From contig JAKAGJ010000040.1 in the NCBI GenBank assembly GCA_021815655.1, positions 1 through 9,481 of the forward strand: a stretch of 9,481 bases of DNA, given 5' to 3'. The stretch is from Deltaproteobacteria bacterium. GTDB taxonomy: Bacteria > Desulfobacterota > Desulfarculia > Desulfarculales > Desulfarculaceae. Each line of letters starts with the position of its first letter. Position 1 is the first letter of the stretch. Below, piece by piece: positions 1 through 6,502 of the stretch. The notes below the pieces were generated by a model. It made no database searches. It was not told the origin of the DNA and saw only the letters and a program-made list of their open reading frames with translations. The translations under genes were made by a program, and so were the position numbers.

Positions 1-22
1 CCGATCTATTATGCTACATGGC

Positions 23-52
23 CTGACCAGGGCGATTCTTGGCCCTGGCCAG
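23..52 (-). other. Hairpin downstream of the HAD gene
   Basis: The arms CCAGGGC (27-33) and GCCCTGG (42-48) pair perfectly around an 8-nt loop. The stem extends outward by three more pairs (23-25 with 50-52) past one A-C mismatch. It lies 45 bases beyond the stop of the HAD gene, so it may end that transcript. No T-run follows on either strand, so it is not a classical intrinsic terminator. Confidence 0.3.
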
Positions 53-96
53 ACTGCCAGCGTGGGTCAGGGAGTACTAGTACTAGGCGTGGCTGC

Positions 97-747
97 TCAC
101 AGCCCCAGCAGGGGGGGTATCTCGCAGAAGTCGTTGACGTGGGCCCAGGCCTGCAAGCCCTGATTGCGGAAGGCGATAAGCCGCACGCTGGCGGCCTGGC
201 ACATGCCTTGGTCCACGCCGGTGTCGCCCACATAGACCACCTCGTCCGTTCCCAGGCCCAGGTGCTCCAGGGTCAGGTGCATCATGGTGGGGTCGGGCTT
301 GGGCCGGCCCGCCTCCATGGGCGTCACCACGGCCTCGAACATCTCCAGGAGCCCGAAGTGGCTCAAGGCCAGGCGGCAGGTCACGGTGCGGTTGGTGGCC
401 ACGGCCAGGCGCGCGCGCTCCTTGAGGCCGGCCAGGGTTTCCACCACGCCCGGGTGCAGGGTCAGGGTGGGCACGAAGAGCCCTGGGTCCAGGCTGCGGC
501 AAAAGGCCATGGCCCGCTGATATTCAGCCTCGTCGTGATCCAGCAGAAAGCGCAGGGAGCGGTCCAGGGGCTCGCTGTGGATGACCTCGAAGGCCTGGCG
601 GGCCACCGCCGGCCGGCCCAGGGCCGTGAGGATGTGATTGTAAAAGGCGATGTTGCTCTCGCCGGAGTCGAAGATCACCCCGTCCAGGTCGAAAATCACC
701 GCGCGGGGCGGACAAGCGGGGCTCTTTGCGGGGCTGGGCATGGTCAT
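97..747 (-). CDS. HAD-family hydrolase, phosphoglycolate phosphatase-like
   Basis: This gene encodes about 216 residues of a haloacid-dehalogenase superfamily phosphatase. Using the ATG at 747 as residue 1, all four HAD motifs are visible: motif I FDLDGV with nucleophile D20 and acid/base D22, motif II Thr118 in VATN, motif III Lys150 in GRPKPDP, and motif IV GDTGVD with D175 and D179. The stretch between motif I and motif II fits a helical C1 cap, as in phosphoglycolate phosphatase (Gph) and beta-phosphoglucomutase relatives. The length is normal for that group. The frame stays open upstream to 924, but that part runs through a repeat element and has no protein-like content, so ATG 747 (or ATG 741, two codons later) is preferred; the ribosome binding site is weak. 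The gene stands alone behind the qrc transcription end. Cytoplasmic; the substrate cannot be deduced. The family is certain, 2-phosphoglycolate is only one option. Confidence 0.85.
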   Translation of the reverse strand: MTMPSPAKSPACPPRAVIFDLDGVIFDSGESNIAFYNHILTALGRPAVARQAFEVIHSEPLDRSLRFLLDHDEAEYQRAMAFCRSLDPGLFVPTLTLHPGVVETLAGLKERARLAVATNRTVTCRLALSHFGLLEMFEAVVTPMEAGRPKPDPTMMHLTLEHLGLGTDEVVYVGDTGVDQGMCQAASVRLIAFRNQGLQAWAHVNDFCEIPPLLGL

Positions 748-770
748 GGTCCCGGGATTGGCTGGGGTTG

Positions 771-894
771 ATACCAGGTTGCGATCAAACAACTGGTTTG
801 ATCGCAACTTAGTATGCGGGCCGGGCAACACCACGTATTGACCGGCCGTTAAGGCAATCAAAGGCGTGGATGGCTTTGATTGCGACTTGCTATG
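771..894 (+). repeat. Composite hairpin repeat element, copy A
   Basis: Intergenic element of about 124 bp, similar throughout to a second copy at 6640-6803 in the same orientation. It contains three hairpins. Hairpin 1: GTTGCGATCAAAC (778-790) pairs perfectly with 796-808 around loop AACTG, and the flanks ATAC (771-774) and GTAT (812-815) extend the stem. Central hairpin: GGCCGG (819-824) pairs with 842-847, then 826-828 with 838-840, loop CACCACGTA. Hairpin 3: GCAATCAAAG (854-863) pairs with 874-883 around a 10-nt loop. The two ends form an imperfect terminal inverted repeat: the first 19 bases match the reverse complement of the last 19 at 15 positions. No coding capacity and no obvious target-site duplication. 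It lies 23 bases upstream of the HAD start codon and downstream of the qrc terminators. It could be a REP/BIME-like or MITE-like repeat. Confidence 0.75.
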
Positions 895-946
895 AGGCTG
901 CCTGTACGCCGGCAATGGTACCACGCTCTCGGGCCGGCGCCAGATA

Positions 947-986
947 AGGGCAACAAGAACGCCACGGAGCCCCGAGGCCCCGTGGC
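947..986 (-). terminator. Probable intrinsic terminator of the qrc operon
   Basis: On the minus strand a hairpin forms between 976-986 and 961-971. It has eleven positions with one A-C mismatch, loop sequence CCGA on the plus strand, and a GC-rich base. It is followed by a moderately T-rich tail, GTTCTTGTTG, at 960-951. Position about 55 bases after the stop codon of the last qrc-operon gene fits transcription termination. The T-tract is interrupted, so efficiency is uncertain. Confidence 0.55.
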
Positions 987-1006
987 GCTTGTCTGCGATA
1001 ATCAGG

Positions 1007-1031
1007 CCGGCCCGGGGGCGCCCCGGGCCGG
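1007..1031 (-). terminator. Very stable GC hairpin just after the last qrc-operon gene
   Basis: CCGGCCCGGGG (1007-1017) pairs perfectly with 1021-1031 around a three-base loop, GCG. It begins 7 bases past the stop codon of the 55-codon gene. No T-run follows on the minus strand, so by itself it looks more like a 3'-end stabilising stem or a pause hairpin working with the terminator-like hairpin at 961-986. Confidence 0.45.
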
Positions 1032-1038
1032 GCGCGGC

Positions 1039-1206
1039 CTAGTGGTGGCCGTGCTCGTGGGGGTCCTTGCCGGAGCAGAGGTCCTTCATGGTGGCCATGA
1101 AGGTGTAAACCACACCGGCCCCGATGATGGTCAGGGCGGTGTAGAACAGCCCCATGAAGACGAAGTGACCGACGTCCCAGTGCCACTCGAAACAGATGGG
1201 CAGCAT
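1039..1206 (-). CDS. Small single-helix membrane protein at the end of the qrc operon
   Basis: A 55-residue protein beginning MLPICFEWHWDVGHFVF and ending DPHEHGHH. Residues about 14-38 form one hydrophobic transmembrane helix. The N-terminus is short and aromatic (FEWHW), and the C-terminal tail is charged and His-rich. Two cysteines (C5, C43) are present but no CXXCH. The start is well supported: AAGGAG at 1215-1220 lies 8 bases before the ATG, and this ribosome binding site overlaps the qrcD stop codon, so the gene is translated with the operon. Only 12 bases separate it from qrcD, and the transcription-end hairpins lie after it, not before it. I do not recognise a named family. By position and topology I infer an accessory or stabilising subunit of the Qrc complex, comparable to small subunits of other respiratory complexes. 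It is not one of the four described Qrc subunits. Confidence 0.8.
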   Translation of the reverse strand: MLPICFEWHWDVGHFVFMGLFYTALTIIGAGVVYTFMATMKDLCSGKDPHEHGHH

Positions 1207-1218
1207 GGCTGTTACTCC

Positions 1219-2454
1219 TTAACCCTTATTGAGTTCCACTTCCTGGGGGAAGATCGGCAGGTAGCGGTAGGCCAGGGAGAAAATGATGAGGCCATAGGCT
1301 ATCACGCCGGCGCTGATGCCCCACTCCTGCCAGGAGGGCAGGTAGCCCACGAACTTCTCGAAGGGCAGGACCGGAATGGCCAGGGGCTGGATGGTCATGA
1401 CGAAGCGGTTCATCACCGCGCCGCAGCAGTTGAGCACCATGGCCAGGGCCAAGAGACCGTAGCTCTCGCGCACCCGCCGCTGCAGCAAGAGCAGGGCCGG
1501 CAACACTCCGAACAGGCCCAACTCCATCCACACCAGATAGGTGCCGTAGGGGCCGCCCCCGTACAGTTCACCAAAGGTGACGCCCATCTTGGGCAGGGTG
1601 ACGTTGGCCCAGTACAGGGTGTCGGCGATCTTGAGCACCAGGTAGAAGCTGAGCAGGTAGGCGCTGACCTTGCCCATCATCATCTTGACCTTGTGGCTGG
1701 TCAGCTTGCGGCCGCTCACCTTCTCGGTGAGCATGACGATGAGGGTGGTGAACGACGGCCCGCTGGCTATGGCGCTCAGGATGAACAGGAAGAAGGTCCA
1801 GGGCCAGATGACAATGCCCGTGCGGTAGGCGAAGGGCCTGGCGTAGAGCACGCCGTACATGCCGCCCAGGGAGCCTTGGTGGAAGAAGCTCAGGAAGGTG
1901 CCCGTGGCCGCGAAGACGATCATGATGCGGTGCAGGTTGTGGGCGAAGAAGGACAGGTCAGGCACCTTGCTGATCTGGCGGTTCTCCAGCACTAGGGGCA
2001 CGAACTCCACGATCAGCACGATGAGGTAGGTGGTGATGCAGAACATCACCTCGGTGAGCATGGAGTGCACGTTGGCGTGCCAGAAGCCGAACCAGCCGCG
2101 GGCCGGCTGGCCGATGTCGATGCCCAGCATCAGGATGGCGCCGGAGTAGCAGATGAAGCCGATGATGACCGCGGCGTTGATGATGTTCTTCAGCTCGTCC
2201 CGGCGCAGGACATAGGTCATGAAGCCGGTGAAGAAGGCCCCCGCCCCCAGGGCGATGATGGCCAAGTCCACCACGATCCACACGCCGAAGGCGAAGAAGT
2301 CGTTCATGTTGGTCTGGTTGAGACCTTTATAGATGCACAGGAAGGCCGACAGCATTGCCCAGCCGCCCAGGCCCAGGCACACCAGCATCCATGCGATGAA
2401 GGCGCCGGGCTTGCAGCGGGTGACTCCCTGGGGCCAGAACTTGGAATCATCCAT
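1219..2454 (-). CDS. qrcD: QrcD, NrfD/PsrC-like integral membrane subunit of menaquinone reductase Qrc
   Basis: 411 residues, with about ten hydrophobic helices (roughly 18-42, 54-82, 91-116, 131-156, 172-192, 212-240, 263-284, 305-325, 331-353, 377-398), as in the NrfD/PsrC/HmcC family. This subunit anchors the complex and holds the menaquinone site, where electrons coming from QrcC reduce the quinone; Qrc of Desulfovibrio vulgaris is reported to be electrogenic. Visible family-type features include the loop HQGSLGG at 192-198 and charged residues inside helices (for example D63, D113, E150, E311). No heme motif is present. GAGGT sits 7 bases upstream of the ATG. It follows qrcC after 46 non-coding bases and is followed by the 55-codon membrane protein gene after 12. 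NrfD-type subunits also occur in Hmc, Tmc, Dsr and ACIII complexes; the four-gene order identifies this one as QrcD. Confidence 0.9.
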   Translation of the reverse strand: MDDSKFWPQGVTRCKPGAFIAWMLVCLGLGGWAMLSAFLCIYKGLNQTNMNDFFAFGVWIVVDLAIIALGAGAFFTGFMTYVLRRDELKNIINAAVIIGFICYSGAILMLGIDIGQPARGWFGFWHANVHSMLTEVMFCITTYLIVLIVEFVPLVLENRQISKVPDLSFFAHNLHRIMIVFAATGTFLSFFHQGSLGGMYGVLYARPFAYRTGIVIWPWTFFLFILSAIASGPSFTTLIVMLTEKVSGRKLTSHKVKMMMGKVSAYLLSFYLVLKIADTLYWANVTLPKMGVTFGELYGGGPYGTYLVWMELGLFGVLPALLLLQRRVRESYGLLALAMVLNCCGAVMNRFVMTIQPLAIPVLPFEKFVGYLPSWQEWGISAGVIAYGLIIFSLAYRYLPIFPQEVELNKG

Positions 2455-2500
2455 GGGTGACCTCGCTAATTCCTAAGATCCATTCTAGCTAACCGAGGCC

Positions 2501-3310
2501 TTAGTGCCCGCCGCCCTGGGAGGCGGCCACCTGGCCGGTCTTTTCGTCCTGCAGGTAGTTGTCGGCCTTGCGCCGCACCCACTCGCGGCTGGTGCGGTAG
2601 TACACCTTGTTGTTGGTGCCCAGGCGCTCCAGCAGGCGGAAGGCCTCGGGGCTGGCCGCCAACTGGGCCACCTTGTGGTTGGGGTTGCGCAGGTCGCCGA
2701 AGGTGATGGCCCCGGAGGGGCATGCCTCGGTGCAGGCCGTCTGGTAGTCCATCTCCTCCACCTTGCCGCCGCTCAGGAAGGCCTTGTTCTTGGCCCGCTG
2801 GAAGCGGTGGTAGCAGAAGGTGCACTTTTCCACCACGCCGCGCATGCGGGGAGCCACCGCGGGGTTCAAGGGGCGCTCCAGGCCGCTGGGCCAGGGCGTG
2901 TCGAACCAGTTGAAGTAGCGGGCATGGTAGGGACAGGCGCCCACGCAGTACCGGCAGCCGATGCAGCGCGTGGGGATCTGGCTGACGATGCCCGTATGCT
3001 CGTCGTAGTCGGTGGCCGTGGCCGGGCAGACCGAGACGCAGGGGGTGTGCTGGCCGTGGGAGCCCTCGCAGTGCAGGCAGGGCCGGGGGAAGAAGGCCAC
3101 CTGGGTCTCGGGGAAGGGCCTGCCGTTGTCGATCTGGTAGACGCGCATCCAGGTTATGGAGCGAAGCTTGTCAGTCTCGTCAAAGAGCACGCCCACGTTG
3201 TTCTCGGACATGCAGGCCACCGTGCACGCGCCGCAGCCGGTGCATTTGTCCACGTCGATGACCATGCCGAACCGGTGTTCGCCGGCGCTATACCTATCTG
3301 CAAGCGACAT
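2501..3310 (-). CDS. qrcC: QrcC, periplasmic four-cluster iron-sulfur subunit of Qrc
   Basis: 269 residues of the DmsB/PsrB/NrfC-type ferredoxin family. Sixteen cysteines form four cluster-binding groups: C23-C26-C29-C33, C78-C81-C91-C95, C116-C119-C122-C126 and C163-C166-C193-C197, paired between the two halves in the usual pattern. There are no other cysteines. The protein should carry electrons from the QrcA/QrcB module to quinone at QrcD. It has no signal peptide of its own, as is usual for these subunits, which are exported together with the Tat-signal-bearing large subunit. Start: the ATG at 3310 lies 10 bases after the qrcB stop, with a GAGG in the stop region as ribosome binding site. 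The C-terminal tail after about residue 215 is poor in motifs. Family assignment is certain; the subunit name rests on gene order. Confidence 0.92.
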   Translation of the reverse strand: MSLADRYSAGEHRFGMVIDVDKCTGCGACTVACMSENNVGVLFDETDKLRSITWMRVYQIDNGRPFPETQVAFFPRPCLHCEGSHGQHTPCVSVCPATATDYDEHTGIVSQIPTRCIGCRYCVGACPYHARYFNWFDTPWPSGLERPLNPAVAPRMRGVVEKCTFCYHRFQRAKNKAFLSGGKVEEMDYQTACTEACPSGAITFGDLRNPNHKVAQLAASPEAFRLLERLGTNNKVYYRTSREWVRRKADNYLQDEKTGQVAASQGGGH

Positions 3311-3320
3311 GGCTAGTACC

Positions 3321-5645
3321 TCACGCCTTGGTGACCGCCACCGGAGTCAGGCTCCACACCGGCAGCCCGCTCAGGGGATCGGCGGTGGCCTCGGCCACCT
3401 GGTTGTAGTTGCCGCCGCGCCCCATGGTGTAGGCGTTGGCGATGGCAAAGCGCCCCAGGCCCACGGGCATGAAGACCATGCCCGGCGCGGCCCCGGCGAA
3501 CAGATGCACGATGGCATCGCTGGAGCCGGCTTGGGAGGTGACCTTGACCCGGTCGTGCTCGGCCAAATGCAGGCTGGCCGCCGTCTGGGGGTTCATCTCC
3601 ACCACCAACTCGTCCTTGTTGCTCAAGGTCTCGCCGTCCAGCACCTTGAGCATATAGGGGGTCAGGGGCTGGTCGCCCTTGGGGGTGCGCAAGGACGGCA
3701 CCGCCGCCAGCAGCAGCCGGCCGTGCCCGGCCGCGGCCAAGGCCGCCGGCGGCTCGTAGTGGGGCATCAGGGCCGCCGTGCCCTCGGCGCTCACGCCCAG
3801 GGATTTAAGCACCTTGCCCATGCCGCCCTCGCCGGAGAGCTTCACGGCCAGGTTGTGCAGGTTCATGCTGAAGAACTCCAGCTTGCCGCTGGGGGTCTTG
3901 AAGCTCACGCTGCCGTAGGCCGGCTTGTCGGCCACGTGGTAGCTCTTCTGGGCCAGCTTGGCCAAATCGCCCAGGCCGGCGGTGCGGGTCTTCAAGGCCG
4001 CCTCGGCCGAGGCGAAAGGCAAGGCCTTGGCCACGTCGCCGCCAAGTTTGGCGGCCAGGGCCAGGATGACGTCGCCCTGGCTCTTGACCTGCTCGTAGGC
4101 CTTTATCAGGGGCCGGTGCAGGCCGTATTCGGCCACGGCGCCGCCATAGGGAGCCAGGCTGTCGCCCCAGCTCTCCAGGAAGGTGCCGCAGGGCAGCACC
4201 ACCTGGGCCATGACCGCGGTCTCGTCCAGGTAGGGCGTGATGGCCACCAGGAAGGGCACCGACCTGAGGAAGTCGCGCACCACGCCGGCCTGGGGCGCCG
4301 AGTAGGCGGGGTTGCCCCCGGCCACCAGGGCCATATTGACCTTGTAGGGGTTGCCGGACAGGGCGGCCTTGGCCAGGGAGAGATGGTCAGCCACGCCCAC
4401 GGGGCGCTTGGCGCTGCCCAGGCCGTCCAGGCGCGGCTTGCCGCCGGCGTGATTGATGGCCTCGCCCAGGGGCTTGAGCCCCAGGGGCTGGCGCACCACC
4501 ACGCCGCCGGGCTTGCCGAAGTTGCCTTTCAAGGCGTTCAAGGCCAGCACGGCCATGAAGTCCAAGAGCCTGCCCGGCTCGCCGCCGCCCCCGGGACCGC
4601 ACACGGCCACGGCCTTGGGCTCCTTGGCGAAGGCCTTGGCCACGCCGATGAGCGTCTCCACCGGCACGCCGCTGATCTGCGAAACCTGGCCGGGGCTGTA
4701 GTTCTTGGCCAGGAGGGTCTTGAAGCCCGGGCCCCGGTCGCCGTCCTCGAAGCCCACGGCCCCGGCCGCGGCGCGGTCGTAGAGTCCTTCCTGGATCAAC
4801 ACCTGGCACAGCCCCAGGGCCACGGCGGCCTCGGTGCCCGGCTTGCAGCCCAGCCATTGATCGGCCTGGCTGGCGGTGACCGAGGCCAGAGGCTCCACCT
4901 GCACCAGGGTGCCGGTGTGCTTGAAGTCCTTGCGCCAGCCGGCGAAGGCCTTGCGCACCGCCACCGGCGCGCCGAAGCCCTCCAGGAGCGGGGTGCCGAA
5001 GGAGATGACGTAGTTGGCGCCCGCCAGGTCGAAGCCCAGGTTCTCCTCGCCGGCCATGGCCCAGCCGGCCAGGGCCAGGGTGTCGGCGGCGCTGACGTTG
5101 AAGCTCAAGTTGGGCGAGCCCAGGGCGGCCATGAAGCGCGACAAGAGCTCGCCGTCCAGGGTCTTGGCCTCGGTACCCAGGGCGGCCACGGTGTGGGCCT
5201 GGCCGGCCTTGTACAGTTCGGCCAGTTTGCCGGCCACCACCTCCAGGGCCTTGTCCCAGGAGACCGCCTCGTGCATGCCCGTGTCTTTGTTGAAGATCAG
5301 CGGTGTCTTGACCCGGAAGTCATCAAAGTAGAGGTTCTCCAGGGCCGAGGCGTCGGCCGGCAGCACGCCGCCCTTGCTGGTGGGGTGCTCGGGATTGCCC
5401 TCTACCCGGATCAGGCGCTCGCCCTTGAGGCGGCCCGTGACCATGCGCACCTTCACGCCGGTGCCCGTGGCCGGGTTGACCGTGTTGGCGAAGGCCAGCG
5501 CCCCGTCCTCGGGGGTGGGCACCCAGTTCCAGTTCTGGGTCCATATGGCCGAGTCGTCCATCAGTTTGGGGATCAGCGGGCTGGCGTGGAGGCCGACCAC
5601 CGCTCCCACGGCGAACTTGACAAAAGCTCGTCTATCCCAGTTCAT
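3321..5645 (-). CDS. qrcB: QrcB, molybdopterin-oxidoreductase-like subunit of Qrc without catalytic cofactor ligands
   Basis: 774 residues from the ATG at 5645. The N-terminus MNWDRRAFVKFAVGAVVGL is a twin-arginine (Tat) signal: RR followed by F and K, then a hydrophobic stretch. GAGGAG at 5654-5659, 8 bases upstream, fixes this start, although the frame stays open 23 codons further upstream. The body follows the molybdopterin-oxidoreductase fold: VEGNPEHPTSKG (81-92), a mid-domain with VCGPGGGG (348-355), VLPCGTFLESWG (484-493 region) and a C-terminal dinucleotide-domain-like part. The N-terminal [4Fe-4S] cysteine motif of the family is absent, and only four scattered cysteines exist (C267, C280, C349, C486). 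This matches what is known of QrcB, which lacks Mo and its pterin and plays a structural or electron-transfer role. Located in the periplasm with QrcA and QrcC. It starts 17 bases after qrcA and ends 10 bases before qrcC. Confidence 0.92.
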   Translation of the reverse strand: MNWDRRAFVKFAVGAVVGLHASPLIPKLMDDSAIWTQNWNWVPTPEDGALAFANTVNPATGTGVKVRMVTGRLKGERLIRVEGNPEHPTSKGGVLPADASALENLYFDDFRVKTPLIFNKDTGMHEAVSWDKALEVVAGKLAELYKAGQAHTVAALGTEAKTLDGELLSRFMAALGSPNLSFNVSAADTLALAGWAMAGEENLGFDLAGANYVISFGTPLLEGFGAPVAVRKAFAGWRKDFKHTGTLVQVEPLASVTASQADQWLGCKPGTEAAVALGLCQVLIQEGLYDRAAAGAVGFEDGDRGPGFKTLLAKNYSPGQVSQISGVPVETLIGVAKAFAKEPKAVAVCGPGGGGEPGRLLDFMAVLALNALKGNFGKPGGVVVRQPLGLKPLGEAINHAGGKPRLDGLGSAKRPVGVADHLSLAKAALSGNPYKVNMALVAGGNPAYSAPQAGVVRDFLRSVPFLVAITPYLDETAVMAQVVLPCGTFLESWGDSLAPYGGAVAEYGLHRPLIKAYEQVKSQGDVILALAAKLGGDVAKALPFASAEAALKTRTAGLGDLAKLAQKSYHVADKPAYGSVSFKTPSGKLEFFSMNLHNLAVKLSGEGGMGKVLKSLGVSAEGTAALMPHYEPPAALAAAGHGRLLLAAVPSLRTPKGDQPLTPYMLKVLDGETLSNKDELVVEMNPQTAASLHLAEHDRVKVTSQAGSSDAIVHLFAGAAPGMVFMPVGLGRFAIANAYTMGRGGNYNQVAEATADPLSGLPVWSLTPVAVTKA

Positions 5646-5653
5646 CGAGATAT

Positions 5654-5659
5654 CTCCTC
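5654..5659 (-). promoter_or_regulatory. Ribosome binding site fixing the qrcB start
   Basis: GAGGAG on the minus strand, 8 bases before the ATG at 5645. It lies in the 17-base gap after the qrcA stop codon. It decides in favour of the start that gives an N-terminal Tat signal rather than the longer upstream-open frame, which would overlap qrcA. Confidence 0.75.
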
Positions 5660-5662
5660 GGC

Positions 5663-6277
5663 CTACTTGTGGCACACGAAGCAAGCGTCGCGCACGCCGT
5701 TTTCGCGGTGGCAATCGGCGCAGCTATCCATCTTCATGCGTTTGGGCGGTCCGCCCAGCCCCAGAATGTTCCAGCCCCAGATATCGCGGCTGTAGCCGGT
5801 GAGGCGGTTGTACTGGTAGGGACGCAGGCTCTCGCTCTTGCCATGATCGCCGTGGCACTTGGCGCAGTCCAGGCCGGCGTTCTCGGTGTGGGCGGCGTGG
5901 GAGAAGAAGACGCAAGGCGGCTGCTTGGCGTAGACCCGCCAGTCAACCGGCTTGTTCTTGTTCAGGTACTGCTCCACGAAGATCTTCTCCTCCGGGGTGT
6001 CGCCCTGGGGAGAGTCGCTGTGGCACTCCTTGCACTTGTCCATGCTGGGAATGCCCGTGAAGGAGCCGTCCTCCCGGAAGCTGTGGCAGGATTTGCAGCC
6101 CTCGCTCACCTGCTCCATGTGAACCTTGTGGCTGAACTGAAAGGGCTGGGGTTTCTCGGCGTACAAGAGCGCCGGCGTGCCCCAGAAGCCCAGGGCCGAA
6201 AACAGTACGAACCCCACCACAAAGAGCAGCCAGTCCGCATGGGACCGTTTGGCCTGTCCTTGCTCATGCGTTGTCAT
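5663..6277 (-). CDS. qrcA: QrcA, membrane-anchored multiheme cytochrome c subunit of Qrc
   Basis: 204 residues. One hydrophobic helix near residues 14-33 is an uncleaved N-terminal anchor, so the heme domain faces the periplasm. Five canonical heme c motifs are present: CKSCH (61-65), CKECH (82-86), CAKCH (138-142), CADCH (186-190) and CFVCH (199-203). Histidine pairs FSHKVH (48-53) and FSHAAH (125-130) are good sixth-ligand candidates, as in class III cytochromes c. QrcA accepts electrons from type I cytochrome c3, itself reduced by periplasmic hydrogenases and formate dehydrogenases. The D. vulgaris protein is described as hexaheme. Here only five CXXCH are visible, but C122 in CVFFSH is a possible irregular site. 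First gene of the operon, behind a sigma70-like promoter. The ribosome binding site is modest, but no other Met occurs before the anchor helix. Confidence 0.9.
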   Translation of the reverse strand: MTTHEQGQAKRSHADWLLFVVGFVLFSALGFWGTPALLYAEKPQPFQFSHKVHMEQVSEGCKSCHSFREDGSFTGIPSMDKCKECHSDSPQGDTPEEKIFVEQYLNKNKPVDWRVYAKQPPCVFFSHAAHTENAGLDCAKCHGDHGKSESLRPYQYNRLTGYSRDIWGWNILGLGGPPKRMKMDSCADCHRENGVRDACFVCHK

Positions 6278-6308
6278 ATGACCCGTGCCTTTAGCTTAAG
6301 CAAGTGTT

Positions 6309-6327
6309 AGCCCCCTACAACGGGGCT
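6309..6327 (-). other. Small hairpin in the qrcA leader
   Basis: AGCCCC (6309-6314) pairs with GGGGCT (6322-6327) around a 7-nt loop. It lies about 30 bases before the qrcA start codon, inside the predicted 5' leader. It could affect translation or mRNA stability; there is no sign of a known riboswitch. Confidence 0.25.
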
Positions 6328-6434
6328 GCCGGCCCGGGGAGTGGCGGATGCCCCCCTCCGCGGCCACGACAATAATGTAAAAGGTACCCTCGCCCGACCT
6401 CGGCCGAGCCATCCCGCCCGCCGAAATCTGCCGC

Positions 6435-6464
6435 ACCATAACAACCCCCAGGGGGGCATGTCAA
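6435..6464 (-). promoter_or_regulatory. Predicted sigma70-type promoter of the qrc operon
   Basis: On the minus strand a perfect TTGACA (6464-6459) is followed after 18 bases by TATGGT (6440-6435), which matches four of six -10 positions. Transcription would begin near 6428, leaving a leader of about 150 bases before qrcA. The spacer contains a short G/C palindrome, CCCCCTGGGGG. No better promoter was found between qrcA and the upstream gene. Confidence 0.45.
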
Positions 6465-6502
6465 CCCACAATGTAACGTTTGTAGGGCGGATAACTTGCT
6501 TG

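Noticed and set aside
748..924. A 59-residue N-terminal extension of the HAD protein
   Set aside because: It would translate repeat element copy A, has no HAD-family counterpart, and the HAD motif I lies at the normal distance from ATG 747.
890..1186. A 98-codon minus-strand frame overlapping the qrc terminator region
   Set aside because: It runs through both terminator hairpins and overlaps in another frame the 55-codon gene that has a proper ribosome binding site and a transmembrane helix.
880..1995. A 371-codon plus-strand open frame
   Set aside because: It runs antisense through the 55-codon gene and qrcD, includes the terminator hairpins, and its His/Gln/Glu-rich product is of the low-complexity shadow type.
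3156..5795. An 879-codon open frame on the plus strand
   Set aside because: It is antisense to qrcB and parts of qrcA and qrcC, is rich in His, Gln, Gly and Ala as expected of a shadow frame in GC-rich DNA, and has no recognisable domain.
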